A stretch of DNA of 64,000 nucleotides from Streptomyces venezuelae ATCC 10712 (GCF_008639165.1 NZ_CP029197.1:6142001-6206000), one strand, 5' to 3'. Numbered from the stretch's first letter, positions 24,189 to 33,520 are shown. Numbers and translations are program-made. Notes: generated from the letters alone by a model not told the origin.

Positions 24189-25293
24189 CTACCAGGTGGT
24201 CAGGTCGGCGGCGTCCGGAAGTTCGGTGACGGGCTGCTGCTCGGCGCGGGGGATCCCGAACCGCGTTCGGGCCTGGTGGACGGCTGCGAGCTGGTCGGCC
24301 GCCGGGGGACCCCAGTCGAAGAGCTCCAAGGTCTGTTCGGGTGTGGCCAGGACCCGGATGTGGGTGCGGCCGGTGGCCGGATCGGTGTCTGGAGGGCCGA
24401 GGTGGGTGAGGGGCGCGGCGTAGCGGAGGCGGGCATACGGCCTGTTGGTCTCGGAGAGGTGGCCGAGGAGCAGTGGTTCGGCGAACTCGGCCGCAGCTTC
24501 CTCGTGTGCTTCCCGGCGCAGCGTCACGAGCGGGTTGTCGCTGTCTTGGGGTTCTGGGGTGCCGCCGGGTAGGCAGGCCGAGCCGGTGTCCGGCTCTACG
24601 AGGAGCAGGACGCGGCCGTCTGGTGCGAGGAGCCATCCCCAGGACTGGATCACCACGAGCGGTTCTGGGGCGGGGCCGGTGTGGAAGGGGAGGTGGTGCC
24701 GGGCGCGGGGGGTACTGAGGATGCCGGCCCGGTCCAGGACGGTGGGGGCGATCGGGCGGCCGTCTTCCAGCAGGGCGGGACCGGCGTTGTTGATGCGTGC
24801 GCGCAGAGCGGACAGGGCCCGGCGGGCGTCGCCGGGGGACATGAGGGCGTGCAGGCGGGAGGGTTCGACGAACTCGACGGAATCGATCTCGCCTTCGGGG
24901 AGCTGGATGGAGGCGATCTGTTCGTTGTTCCAGGTACCGCCGTCGTAGACGTGCAGGATCTCGCCGGGGAAGCGCATGTCTGCGGGCGTGTTGATGCTGT
25001 CGGCGCTGACCCAGTCCACGGCGAGCCCGCGGTCGACGGTCATGGCGACGCCGAGTTCCTCGCGCAGTTCCCGCGCGGCGCCCTGGGCGGGTGACTCGTC
25101 CTTGTCGACGGCGCCGCCTGGCAGGAGGCAGGTCGTGCGGTAGTCGACGCGCTGGATCAGGACCCGGCCGCGCCGGTCGGTGATGAGAACGGATGTTCCG
25201 GCCCACAGCGCGGCCGACGCCGCGCAACGCTCCGTACTCCTCGTCAGTCATCAACGTGTTCGGCACCGCGTCTGGGGAGGGCGTGGCGGTCAT
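24189..25293 (-). pseudogene. Tandem-NUDIX protein with a frameshift near its N-terminus
   Basis: The ATG opens MTATPSPDAVPNTLMTDEEYGALR, then the frame turns to Arg/Pro-rich nonsense. Skipping one base (about 25221) continues as ASAALWAGTSVLITDRRGRV and LLPGGAVDKDESPAQGAARE, a complete NUDIX box with ELREELG. That second frame has no ATG, GTG or TTG before the box. The joined protein would be about 367 residues with two NUDIX folds; the second has PDGRVLLLVEPD and CLPGGTPEPQDSDNPLVTLRREAHEEA, a longer and less canonical box. It is either a real mutation, a sequencing error or a translational shift. It is the last gene of the long minus-strand run. Confidence 0.7.
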
Positions 25294-25321
25294 CTCGGTC
25301 TCCGATCGTGCGAAGGTCCGC

Positions 25322-26131
25322 TTAGGCAGGCAAGGCGCTGGAGACAGCCGCGGGCAGGGCGCAGAGCTGGTGGGGGTCGCCGGGGGCAGGGCCGGGGGAG
25401 AGCCGGGTGAAGAACTCGGTGCCGATGATCTCGGTGCGTTCGGCTTCGGGCAGCCGGGCGAGCAGGCCCGGCAGGGGCCGGGGGCGGGCGGCCTCGCTGC
25501 GGTGGGCGAGGATCGCCTCCCACTTCACTGCGGCCCACGGTGAGACGTCGACGGTCGTGGTCACGTACGCCTCCGGCGCCGCGTGGACCGTCTTCCCGAC
25601 GCTCTGAAGGCGCGGTCCGAGCAGGCGGACCCCGGATTCCGGGTGCGTGGCCGCATATAGGGCCGCCGGTTGCCAGGGCTCGCCTGCGTCGGGATACAGG
25701 TGCGGCAGGCCGGCAGCCTCGACGGCGAGGAGGGTGATCTGGTGGGCGCGCCGGTGGTCGGGGTGCCCGGTGAGCTGGCCGAAAACGTCGTGGCCGATCA
25801 CGATGTCGGGCTGGACTTGGCGGATGTGTGCGACGAGGCGTCCGACGGCTTCGTCGAGGGGCGCGTCGACGAGGCGTGCGGAGCTATCTGGTGCAGAGGC
25901 GGGGTTGCGGGCGTCGGCGTAGCCGAGAAGGCGCGGGGCACCGGCACCCAAGACAGCCAAGGCGTCGGTGAGCTCGGGGATGCGGTGGGTGTCGGCGGTC
26001 CAGGTAGCGGTGACGACTGCGGTGCGGGCGCCCGCGGCGGCGTGTTGGGCGAGGACGCCGCCGGCGAGGAGGGATTCGTCGTCCGGGTGTGCGAAGACTC
26101 CGAGAACGGAGGGTGCGCTGGGTTGTGTCAC
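25322..26131 (-). CDS. PIG-L family deacetylase
   Basis: 269 residues from a GTG after GGAGG. The metal-binding motif is FAHPDDESLLAGG (residues about 13-25), with the further ligand motif TGHPDHRRAH; this is the GlcNAc-deacetylase (MshB/LmbE) fold. Members remove N-acetyl groups from sugars or sugar conjugates. A second PIG-L gene occurs in the same run near the preQ0 genes, so two N-acyl sugar steps may exist. It follows the kinase-like gene by 25 bp. Confidence 0.87.
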   Translation of the reverse strand: MTQPSAPSVLGVFAHPDDESLLAGGVLAQHAAAGARTAVVTATWTADTHRIPELTDALAVLGAGAPRLLGYADARNPASAPDSSARLVDAPLDEAVGRLVAHIRQVQPDIVIGHDVFGQLTGHPDHRRAHQITLLAVEAAGLPHLYPDAGEPWQPAALYAATHPESGVRLLGPRLQSVGKTVHAAPEAYVTTTVDVSPWAAVKWEAILAHRSEAARPRPLPGLLARLPEAERTEIIGTEFFTRLSPGPAPGDPHQLCALPAAVSSALPA

Positions 26132-26156
26132 AGGGGTGCCTCCGAGAGCTGTTCGG

Positions 26157-27023
26157 TCAGCGCGTGGGGACGGGAGTGTGGGTGAGCTCTTCGGCCCGGC
26201 GGGCGATGAGCGGGGCGAGGGTGGGGTGTACGCCGCGGGAGCAGGCTTGGAGGAGCTGGGCGAGGGCGACAAGTTCGCCTGTTCGGCCGGCGTCGGTGTC
26301 CAGGACGTGGGCGAACTCGCTCCGGATCCGGGCGGCGGTCGCCGGAGCGGCGAGCGAGTACGCGTGGAGCAGCCCCAGGTCGTAGCCGGCGGGTAGGCGG
26401 CCCCAGTTCTCCCAGTCGAGCAGGACCAGGGGCGCGCGGGTGAGGTTCGCCCAGTGCAGGTCGGCGTGCCCGGTGGTCGTCTCACGGATCCGGATGGAGT
26501 CGATGCCGAGGAAGCGGCGGAAGTTCCGGTCGACCCAGTTTTGCCGTACGGACTCCCGGTCGGTGGGCACCGTCGCGAGCGTGCCGAGTGCGGACTTCAG
26601 CTCTGCCCACCACGAGTCGGGCAGATTGACGTCCTGGTCGAGGGCGGGAGTGCCTCGGGTGACGGGCGGGACGGACACGTACTCGGTGAGCTCGGCCCGG
26701 TGGGCGACGTCCCGTGAGATCCAGTCGAGGACGCCGCGAAGCCGCGGCCGCGGTACCGACCGGGGGACGTGCGTGTCCGCGGTCGCCGTCCCCTCCCACA
26801 GCCGTCCGCCCGCCTTGTCCACCTGGGCGGAGACGATGCGCAGCCAGCAGTGTCCGGCTCGGCGCCCCAGGGTGCGGCCCTGCCACCCCCACACCTCGGG
26901 ACCCGACGCGGCCACCTGGAACTGCCGGGCGGCGGCCGCGTGCGCGCGCCGCATCCGTTCGCGATCACCACGTTCTGCCGGTGCGACGAACACCGCCTCG
27001 GCTGCTGCCCGTTCCACCGTCAC
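26157..27023 (-). CDS. Aminoglycoside-phosphotransferase-like kinase
   Basis: 288 residues. The catalytic-loop region is TTGHADLHWANL (H-A-D-L-H-x-x-N) and the metal-binding region VLLDWENWGRLPAGYDLGLL; both match the APH/choline-kinase fold. The N-lobe is poorly conserved (TLGRRAGHCWLRIVSAQ), so ATP binding may be unusual. The GTG overlaps the stop of the NUDIX/PCMT gene. The substrate is unknown; with NUDIX and deacetylase neighbours, a small-molecule hydroxyl is likely. Confidence 0.75.
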   Translation of the reverse strand: MTVERAAAEAVFVAPAERGDRERMRRAHAAAARQFQVAASGPEVWGWQGRTLGRRAGHCWLRIVSAQVDKAGGRLWEGTATADTHVPRSVPRPRLRGVLDWISRDVAHRAELTEYVSVPPVTRGTPALDQDVNLPDSWWAELKSALGTLATVPTDRESVRQNWVDRNFRRFLGIDSIRIRETTTGHADLHWANLTRAPLVLLDWENWGRLPAGYDLGLLHAYSLAAPATAARIRSEFAHVLDTDAGRTGELVALAQLLQACSRGVHPTLAPLIARRAEELTHTPVPTR

Positions 27024-29050
27024 ACCCCCTTCGTCACGATGTCGGCCCCGGAGTGCTCAACAGGCCGGGGCGGCGGCACGTCACGCCCAGGCCAGCGGAA
27101 CACAAGACGGCAGAGGTCCTTGTCCAGGACGTCGCCGGCGGGCAGCGCATGGTCGGGCGTGCCGGCCGGGTGGACCGTCAGGACGGGATCGGCGTGCTGG
27201 TCGTTCGCCTCGGCGCGGATGTGGCGGTCCCAGGCCCGGACCGTGTCCGCCAGCCGCTCGGCGAGCGCGGGTCCCTGCTCGCCGAAGGCGTGGACGGTCC
27301 ACTCCCACTTCTTGTCCTGCGGGCTGTCGCCGTCCTTGGTCTTCACGTGGATCAGGTAGGCGAACGAGGCGTCGCCGACGATCGCGGGAGCGTCGCGGTC
27401 CTTCGCGATGCCGGTCACACCCTCGTCGGGTTCCTGATGGGCGGCCAGGCGGCAGAAGCCGGCCAGGGTGGTGGCCGCGTACAGCTGCAACGAGCCGAAG
27501 TAGGCGTTTGCTCCCATGGTCACGCCTGTGGGGACCTCGTGCCGCGGCCCGCGCAGTGCCTCCTCCAAGCCCGTCGTATCGGCGGCGGCGCCGTGCTCGA
27601 AGCGGAGCGTCAGCCCGCCGTCGAGGAGGGAGAGGACCGGGATGGTGCGGGCCTGTTGCCCTTGGTCGCGGACGAAGCCGCAGTATGTGAAGTGGAGGGC
27701 ATGCAGCACCTGGCCACGCCGTTCGAAGGTGACCGCCCGTGTGTAGCCGCCCATCTCCAGCGGCAGGACCAGGCGGCCGCCCTCGGTCAGTTGCTCCCGC
27801 CAGGCCGGGGCGATGTCCCAGCAGTTGTACGTGATCATGCTGGCGTCGAAGCCACCGCGCGGTACGAGAGGGGCGGGGGCGCCGAGGGCGGCGTCGGCTT
27901 CGACGGCGGTGACGCGTCCGCTGCCGGCCTCCGTGAGGAACCGGCGGGTGCGGCGCACGACCCACGGGTCGATGTCGACGGTGACCACGCGTCCGCCGGG
28001 TCCGGTGACGTGGGCGATCAGCTCGGCGTTGTAGCCGCCGGATCCCGCCTCGAACACGACCGCGCCCGGCTTCAGGCCCAGGTGCTCGATCATGTCGGCC
28101 TGGAGCCAGGCCGCGGATACCGAGCTGATCGCCGTCCCGGTCTCGTCGTAGCGGGTGATGACGGCCCGGTCGCCGCCGTCGTACGCCGCCAGGAAGTTCA
28201 CTTCCGGGGCGAAGCGGTGCCGGGGCACGGTCCGCAGAGCCTCCTGCACCGGCGCGGAGGGGGCCCAGCCGCCGTCGATGACCGTCTGGGTCATCGCGGC
28301 GCGCAGCCTGGCGGCCTCGGCCGGTTCCCCCGGCACGGGCGGCTGGGCGGCGGCGATGGGGTAGGAGGTCGCCAGCGGCAGGCCGGGAATGATGCCGGGC
28401 CACACGGCATCGATCGCGAGAGCGGCTGGGACGAACACGTCCCCGGCGCAGGCGAGGGCGTGGAGGTCGAAGAACTCCCACCGGTCGAACTTGTCCGGCT
28501 CGGGGTTGGTCAGAGTGCCCGTCCAGGCGGTGATGCGGACGACGGCCGTGAGCCGCGGGACCCCGTGGCTGTCGTCGACCAGCATCGTCACCACGTGCGC
28601 GTCGGCCGGATTGGCGACCAGCCCGGTCTCCTCTGCGAGTTCCCGCACCGCGGCCGAGGCGAAGTCCTCCGGGCCGGTGGTCTTGCCGCCCGGCAGCTCC
28701 AACATGCCGCGCCGGGAGCGGCCCAGCAGGACCCGGCCGGCGGAGTCGGTGACGACGGCGAGCGCGCCGGTCAGTGCGTGGCCGGTGGTCGGCCGCTTCT
28801 CGACGGCCCGGGTGTCGACGTGGCACGGCCCACGCAGGACCAGGAAGGCCAGACCGTCCGCGTCCAGCCGTTCCACCGTTTCCCAGCCGGCACCGAGCAG
28901 CGTGATCTCGTCCTCATCCAGGGCGATCCCGCGCCGCTCCTCCGGCGTGCTCTCGACGACCGGGGTGATGACGACGAGCGCGCCACCGTCGCGCAGCCGC
29001 TCGCCCAGCCCGTGAACGGTCCGGCCGCGGTCCCTCACGAACGGGTACAC
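27020..29050 (-). CDS. Methyltransferase C-half / NUDIX / PCMT-like methyltransferase fusion
   Basis: 676 residues from a GTG. Residues 1-80 (YPFVRDRGRTVHGLGERL...GGALVVITPVVES) are the C-terminal half of a class I SAM methyltransferase whose N-half lies in the preceding gene. Residues about 90-215 are a NUDIX domain with LPGGKTTGPEDFASAAVREL then AEETGL. Residues about 250-676 are a PCMT-like methyltransferase (VPRHRFAPEVNFLAAYDGG, VVFEAGSGGYNAELIAHVTG) with a C-terminal extension (VGDASFAYLIHVK...TVRAWDRHIRAE) resembling the RiPP-associated FxLD-type methyltransferases. No RiPP dehydratase or precursor is evident nearby. As it begins mid-domain, it probably belongs to one longer protein with the gene before it. 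Confidence 0.75.
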   Translation of the reverse strand: MYPFVRDRGRTVHGLGERLRDGGALVVITPVVESTPEERRGIALDEDEITLLGAGWETVERLDADGLAFLVLRGPCHVDTRAVEKRPTTGHALTGALAVVTDSAGRVLLGRSRRGMLELPGGKTTGPEDFASAAVRELAEETGLVANPADAHVVTMLVDDSHGVPRLTAVVRITAWTGTLTNPEPDKFDRWEFFDLHALACAGDVFVPAALAIDAVWPGIIPGLPLATSYPIAAAQPPVPGEPAEAARLRAAMTQTVIDGGWAPSAPVQEALRTVPRHRFAPEVNFLAAYDGGDRAVITRYDETGTAISSVSAAWLQADMIEHLGLKPGAVVFEAGSGGYNAELIAHVTGPGGRVVTVDIDPWVVRRTRRFLTEAGSGRVTAVEADAALGAPAPLVPRGGFDASMITYNCWDIAPAWREQLTEGGRLVLPLEMGGYTRAVTFERRGQVLHALHFTYCGFVRDQGQQARTIPVLSLLDGGLTLRFEHGAAADTTGLEEALRGPRHEVPTGVTMGANAYFGSLQLYAATTLAGFCRLAAHQEPDEGVTGIAKDRDAPAIVGDASFAYLIHVKTKDGDSPQDKKWEWTVHAFGEQGPALAERLADTVRAWDRHIRAEANDQHADPVLTVHPAGTPDHALPAGDVLDKDLCRLVFRWPGRDVPPPRPVEHSGADIVTKGV

Positions 29051-30803
29051 CAGCCGCAGGGATCAGGTCGTACCCCTCCTCGCGCAGCGGGGCCGGGTCG
29101 TCACGCTCGATGTCCAGCTGCAGCCAGCGCACCCCCTCGACGGCGGCGTGCTCCTCACGGGCCCGGGCGATCGCGCCGTCCGTGAAGTCGACGGCGTCCA
29201 CGGTGTAGCCCACCCCGGCCAGGTGGGCGGCCAGCTCCCCGGTCCCGCAGCCCACATCCAGGGCCCGACCCCCGCCCTCGGGGACCGGGGCGTGCTCGGC
29301 AAGGAGTTGCTGCTCGCGCTCACCGAGCCGGCGCCACCCCTTCCCCTCGCCGTAGTGCTGCTCCCACTCGTCGCGGGCTGTGTACGTCAACGTGCTGCTC
29401 CTCATGGTGGGCGGGGCGGGGTCAAAACGCTGTTCGGTGCGCAGCCGAGCCAGGGTGCGCAGGCCGCGTTCCACCAGCTCGGGATCACCGTGGACGGCGC
29501 CGTAGGAGATGCCGGAGATGGCATCGAGGACGGACAGGACCGTGAGCTGTGCCTCTTCCTCGGGAGTGAAGGGGCGGCCGTAGCCGTCCATCACGGCCTG
29601 GAAGAGATCGGGCCGGCCGTGCCAGGCGTCGGAGAGCCGTACGAAGTCCCGCACGGCCGGGCCTTCCTCCGACCGCTCGAAGTCGATGACGTACAGAGCG
29701 CCGGCGCTCTCGTCCCAACGCAGGTTGCGCAGCTGGAAGTCACCGTGCGTGGACACCGTCTGCAAGGGAGCCAGACCGGCGGCACTGTCGGCGGTGGCGC
29801 GGATGAATTTCTCGTCGCCGGGAGCGAGGTGGGGCAGGGCGCCCGCAAGGTGGCGCTCCAGCTTCCCCAGCGGCAGGCCGTCGGCGGCCGGCCGGGGCGG
29901 GGCGCTGTGGTGGATGGCCGCCGCGAGCTGTCCGATGCGGTGGAAGATGAGGCGCTGCTGCTCGGGCGGGTGGACGGCGCCGTGCAGGGTTCGGCCGCCC
30001 ACCGCGGTGAGCACGACAGCCCGCAGCGTGGGGTCGGCGGCCACCAGCCGGGGTGCGGCCGCCCCGAGACCGGAGACCCAGCTGCGGAGGGCGGCCACTT
30101 CACGCTGGTGGAATCGGTCGTTCTGGTGGATCTTGACGTACCACTCGCCGCCCTCGGCGCCGCGCGCCCGCCATACGCGGCTCTCCTCCCGCGCCCAGGA
30201 CACGTCCGTCCACGCGGTGATCCGGCCGACCGCCTGCTCGGCGAACGCGCGCACTGCCTGCGCCGGGACCGCGCCGCGCGCGTCGGGTTCGGGGACTAGG
30301 ACCAGCCGGTCGACTGACTGGTCGTAGGCGATCGGGTCGTCGGGCTCCTGGAAGTGCACGGCCATCCGCGCGCCGGCCCGGTAGCCATCCAACCCGGCGC
30401 GGCAGTACGCCACCATCGGCTCCGGCAGGGCGTCGAAGGAGAACCACCCCATGGCGTCGCACACATGGTGCTCCATGACCTCCGGGGTGCCCTCCCAACG
30501 CGTCACCTCGAAGAACACCCCAATCCGGGCGCCGCCGGCGGGGGCGCGGTGGTGCACGGTGACGGCCGCCCGGACGTCTGCCGGGTCGATGACGACGCCG
30601 GACTCCTCCCGGGCCTCGCGCACCAGGGCGGTGACCATGTCCTCCCACGGGCCGTCCAAGTGCCCGGACACGAGATGCCAGCAGCCCGGCGCGTACACAT
30701 CACCGGCCCGCCGGGACAGCAGCACCTCGGGTCCCGCCGCGCCCTCGCGTACGGCGATCAGGTGGACGTCGAGCGGCTCGGTGTGCCGCTGGGTGCCGCT
30801 CAC
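28914..30803 (-). CDS. NUDIX / kinase-like / methyltransferase fusion, frame broken at its C-terminus
   Basis: About 629 residues from a GTG overlapping the upstream TGA. Residues 1-150: NUDIX domain with SGHLDGPWEDMVTALVREA then REESG. Residues about 180-455: APH-type kinase domain with VSTHGDFQLRNLRW and VIDFERSEEGP. Residues about 470-590: class I methyltransferase N-half with ALDVGCGTGELAAHLAGVGY. After EEGYDLI the reading turns to Arg-rich nonsense for the last 40 codons, while the proper continuation (LRLVYPFVRDR) is in the next frame, i.e. the start of the following gene. A 2-nt loss or 1-nt gain near 29060 explains this. Confidence 0.75.
   Translation of the reverse strand: MSGTQRHTEPLDVHLIAVREGAAGPEVLLSRRAGDVYAPGCWHLVSGHLDGPWEDMVTALVREAREESGVVIDPADVRAAVTVHHRAPAGGARIGVFFEVTRWEGTPEVMEHHVCDAMGWFSFDALPEPMVAYCRAGLDGYRAGARMAVHFQEPDDPIAYDQSVDRLVLVPEPDARGAVPAQAVRAFAEQAVGRITAWTDVSWAREESRVWRARGAEGGEWYVKIHQNDRFHQREVAALRSWVSGLGAAAPRLVAADPTLRAVVLTAVGGRTLHGAVHPPEQQRLIFHRIGQLAAAIHHSAPPRPAADGLPLGKLERHLAGALPHLAPGDEKFIRATADSAAGLAPLQTVSTHGDFQLRNLRWDESAGALYVIDFERSEEGPAVRDFVRLSDAWHGRPDLFQAVMDGYGRPFTPEEEAQLTVLSVLDAISGISYGAVHGDPELVERGLRTLARLRTEQRFDPAPPTMRSSTLTYTARDEWEQHYGEGKGWRRLGEREQQLLAEHAPVPEGGGRALDVGCGTGELAAHLAGVGYTVDAVDFTDGAIARAREEHAAVEGVRWLQLDIERDDPAPLREEGYDLIPAAGVPVREGPRPDRSRAGRAAARRWRARRHHPGRREHAGGAARDRPG
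29056..29064 (-). other. Frameshift junction between two methyltransferase halves
   Basis: On the minus strand the text is GACCTGATCCCTGCGGCTGG. Related methyltransferases read YDLI-x-LRLVY here. The codon between Ile and Leu is reduced to a single base, so the upstream gene leaves frame exactly where the downstream frame becomes protein-like. Confidence 0.7.
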
Positions 30804-31636
30804 GCGTCACCGCCGGGGCGGCGCGCGAGCAGCACGGTGAACACCGCGTCTTCGACAAGGCCGCCGGGCTCGCCGTGCCGCTCCAGCAGCTCCAGGGCTT
30901 CGGCTTCGAAGCGGCCGTGGCGGTCGCCGAAGAGGTCAGGGCGGGCGAAGCTCGTGCTGCGCAGGTAGCCGAAGACCTGAGCCGGCGTCCAGACACGGCG
31001 GACAGGGAATCGGCGCTCGGTGACCTGGCTGAACGGCGATGAGGCGAGGTCGTCCTCGTACCGACGGCCCGGTCCGGCATACACGCCGCCCGTGCCCGCG
31101 CGGCGCGCCTCGCCCAGGTAGGACTGGATCAGGTGCTTGAGGGCGGCCGTCCAGTCCGCCCGGTAGGTCCACAGGCTGCCGTCCCCCATGATCGCCACCG
31201 TGGCCTCGGGAGCGGTGGCACGGTCGGCCATCTTCAGGACGGCGGACCGGTTCATCCAGTGGAAGGACCGCGCGCAGGTGATCAGGTCTGCCCGGTAGCC
31301 GTCGAACGGGGGCGTGAAGTCCTCGGCCGCCACCGGGTGGTAGCCGGCCGGACGGCCGCCCAGCAGGGGTTCGAGTGTGGCGGCGGCCTGGCGGAGCATG
31401 TCCTGGTCCGGGTCGACCAGGTCCACGCGGTCGATCCGGGGAACGGCCGGGAGTAGAGCGGCAGGCACCTGGCCCGTGCCGGAGCCGAGGTCCAGGAGGG
31501 CCGGGCGGTCGGCTTTCCGCATCGTGTCGGCGAGGAGCGAGACGGCCTCCGGCGGGATGCCGGGGCGGTGGCGGGCGTAGTCCGCCGCCGTCGACGTGAA
31601 CAGACCCTTGGGCTCGTCGTGCGGTGGGGTGGTCAT
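30800..31636 (-). CDS. Class I SAM-dependent methyltransferase
   Basis: 278 residues. Motif I is ALLDLGSGTGQVPAALLP, the acidic residue of motif II lies in VDLVDPDQDMLRQA, and DLITCARSFHWMN is the motif-IV region; the HWM feature is typical of the UbiE/Tam-like methyltransferase_11 group. The N-terminus FTSTAADYARHRPGIPPEAV also fits that group. The ATG overlaps the HIT-gene stop, and its own stop overlaps the next start. The substrate is a small molecule of unknown identity. Confidence 0.85.
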   Translation of the reverse strand: MTTPPHDEPKGLFTSTAADYARHRPGIPPEAVSLLADTMRKADRPALLDLGSGTGQVPAALLPAVPRIDRVDLVDPDQDMLRQAAATLEPLLGGRPAGYHPVAAEDFTPPFDGYRADLITCARSFHWMNRSAVLKMADRATAPEATVAIMGDGSLWTYRADWTAALKHLIQSYLGEARRAGTGGVYAGPGRRYEDDLASSPFSQVTERRFPVRRVWTPAQVFGYLRSTSFARPDLFGDRHGRFEAEALELLERHGEPGGLVEDAVFTVLLARRPGGDA

Positions 31637-32166
31637 GCGTCCTCCAGCAGTTCCCTCAGCGCGGCGGCGTCGGCTTGCAGCTGTGCCTCGTCCTGGCGCC
31701 CGTTGTCGAGGACGTCCCAGGGCAGTGGCCCGCCAGGCGCCGGGTCGGTGTCACCGGCGTAACGGGGGCAGATGTGGCTGTGTAGATGGGGTACGACGTT
31801 GCCGAGCGTGGAGAAGTTCAGCTTGATCGGTTCGTAGAAGGCCGTCAGGGCTCTGCCGAGCGCGAGGGTGTCGTGCCAGTAGGCGGCGGCGTCGGCTTCG
31901 GACAGGTCGGTGGGCTCGGCCGCGTGCGGGGCACCGCGGTGGATGAGCACGCAGTAGCCGCGCAGGCGTCCGCTTCGCCACAGGTAGGCGTTGGCCACTT
32001 CACCGCGGCGGAGCAGGAGGCCCCAGCCGATGTCGTCCGTGGAGTAGTCGTTCGCGCACATGGGGCATCCGTCGCCGGCGCGGTGGCGCAGGAAGGTCTC
32101 GGGCCAGCCGGACGGCACGGCGGGGCTGACCGCTTGGGGGTGAAGAGGGCTTGATGGCTGGAGCAC
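31633..32166 (-). CDS. HIT-family nucleotide hydrolase/transferase
   Basis: 177 residues from a GTG after AAGGAG. The histidine triad is in VVPHLHSHICPRY (HxHxH), preceded by the long helix-strand unit LSEADAAAYWHDTLALGRALTAF. Two Cys near residue 40 (CPMCANDY) form a zinc-ribbon-like pair seen in many HIT proteins. HIT enzymes hydrolyse or transfer nucleoside-monophosphate groups, which fits a neighbourhood full of NUDIX hydrolases and a nucleoside-like product. Confidence 0.87.
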   Translation of the reverse strand: MLQPSSPLHPQAVSPAVPSGWPETFLRHRAGDGCPMCANDYSTDDIGWGLLLRRGEVANAYLWRSGRLRGYCVLIHRGAPHAAEPTDLSEADAAAYWHDTLALGRALTAFYEPIKLNFSTLGNVVPHLHSHICPRYAGDTDPAPGGPLPWDVLDNGRQDEAQLQADAAALRELLEDA

Positions 32167-32206
32167 CCGTAACTCCTTGTTGCTGTGCGGCTGGTGTGCG
32201 GTGCGG

Positions 32207-33520
32207 TCATGGCGTCTGCCGGGGCACGGCGGCGAGCGGAGGCAGCGTCCAGGACAGGGTCTTCGGGCCCGCGCCGGAGGTGACGTGCTGGCCCCCGGAG
32301 CTGTCGCGGAGGTCGACCCGGTACCGCTCGGGCCGTCCGGCCTGCTCCCAGCGAGCGTGCAGATCCTCGAGTTCGGCCCACACATCACGCGGCCCATGGA
32401 CTCGGACAGTGCCGTTGCCTGGGCCGGTCACGGCCCAGGAGTCGTCCTCGGGTGCGACGATCGTCATCGTCTCGGCCTGGAAGTCCCGGACCACACCGGG
32501 GGCGAGGTAGGCGGCGGCGAGCCAGAACCCGTAGGCGTCGTCCGGCGGCGGCGCGAGCGGTGTGGACCGTGCCGTGCCTGGGTCGGCCTTGATGCGGGCG
32601 CGGTGGTCCAGGGCAGTGAGCCAGCGGTAGCCGAGCAAGGGCCGGTATCCGCGCGGCCGGCCTCGCAGGACCGCCTCGACCGTGCCGGCCGTAGTGCGGG
32701 TGACGAGGAGGTGTCCCGGCCAGCTCGGCGTACGGGTCGCGAGCGTGGTGAGCAGCCGGCCGCCCGGCGCGAGCTGCTCCACCCACGGCACCGGGACACA
32801 CGGCACGCCGATGCCGGAGTGGATCCGGTCGTAGGGCGCCCTCGCCTCGTGCCCTTCGAGCGCGTCACCCTCGATCACCTCCGCGCCGACGCCAAGGTGG
32901 TCCAGATTCCGCTGGGCGAAGGCTGCCATGTGTCCGTCCCGCTCCACGCCGGTGGCGAGGCCGGGGCCGGTGATGGCGGCGGCGAGTGCGAGGGAGACGC
33001 CGGGACCCGGCCCGAGCTCCAGATACCGCTGCCCGGAACCGAGTTCCATGGCTTGGAGAGCTTCGACCGTGGCAGGGGTGTAGGTGGACATGGACGTCAT
33101 GTGTCCGCCGGTCACCGGCCCGCGGGGGAGAGCGTCAAGGGGTTCTCGGTCGCGCTGGAGCAGGATCGACTCGTCGCTGTGGATCAGCTCAAGCCACTCC
33201 TGACGGTCGTCGGGGTGGGAGCCGTCGAGGAGGCGCCAGTCGATCGGATCCGCGCCCGGTCCGCTGACCCGGACGTACGCGTGCGGGAGCAGGACCTCGC
33301 GTGGCAGTGCGAGCAGAGCCTCTCGCACGGGACCGCGGCCGAGTTCTCCGCTCTTCTCGAGCCGGGCGACCATCGCCGCCCGGGCCGCCGCAGTCTCGGC
33401 GGCGGACTGCGGCGGAAGGAGGGGCGCGGCGGGCACGGTGTTGTCGGTCAGCACGGGTTGCACCAGGGGATCGGGTGGCGCGGCAGTTGGAGGCGCCGTC
33501 GAGTTCGGCACCTCGTTCAC
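32207..33520 (-). CDS. PCMT-like SAM methyltransferase
   Basis: 437 residues from a GTG overlapping the upstream NUDIX stop. The N-terminal region VREALLALPREVLLPHAYVR matches the VPRxxFxPxxAY block of protein-L-isoaspartate methyltransferases. The SAM-binding motif is YLELGPGPGVSLALAAAI, followed by GVERDGHMAAFAQRNLDHLG and GGRLLTTLAT. A C-terminal region of about 130 residues is extra compared with housekeeping PCMT. Such homologues act on peptides in several RiPP pathways, but no precursor is seen here, so its substrate is open. Confidence 0.78.
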   Translation of the reverse strand: MNEVPNSTAPPTAAPPDPLVQPVLTDNTVPAAPLLPPQSAAETAAARAAMVARLEKSGELGRGPVREALLALPREVLLPHAYVRVSGPGADPIDWRLLDGSHPDDRQEWLELIHSDESILLQRDREPLDALPRGPVTGGHMTSMSTYTPATVEALQAMELGSGQRYLELGPGPGVSLALAAAITGPGLATGVERDGHMAAFAQRNLDHLGVGAEVIEGDALEGHEARAPYDRIHSGIGVPCVPVPWVEQLAPGGRLLTTLATRTPSWPGHLLVTRTTAGTVEAVLRGRPRGYRPLLGYRWLTALDHRARIKADPGTARSTPLAPPPDDAYGFWLAAAYLAPGVVRDFQAETMTIVAPEDDSWAVTGPGNGTVRVHGPRDVWAELEDLHARWEQAGRPERYRVDLRDSSGGQHVTSGAGPKTLSWTLPPLAAVPRQTP

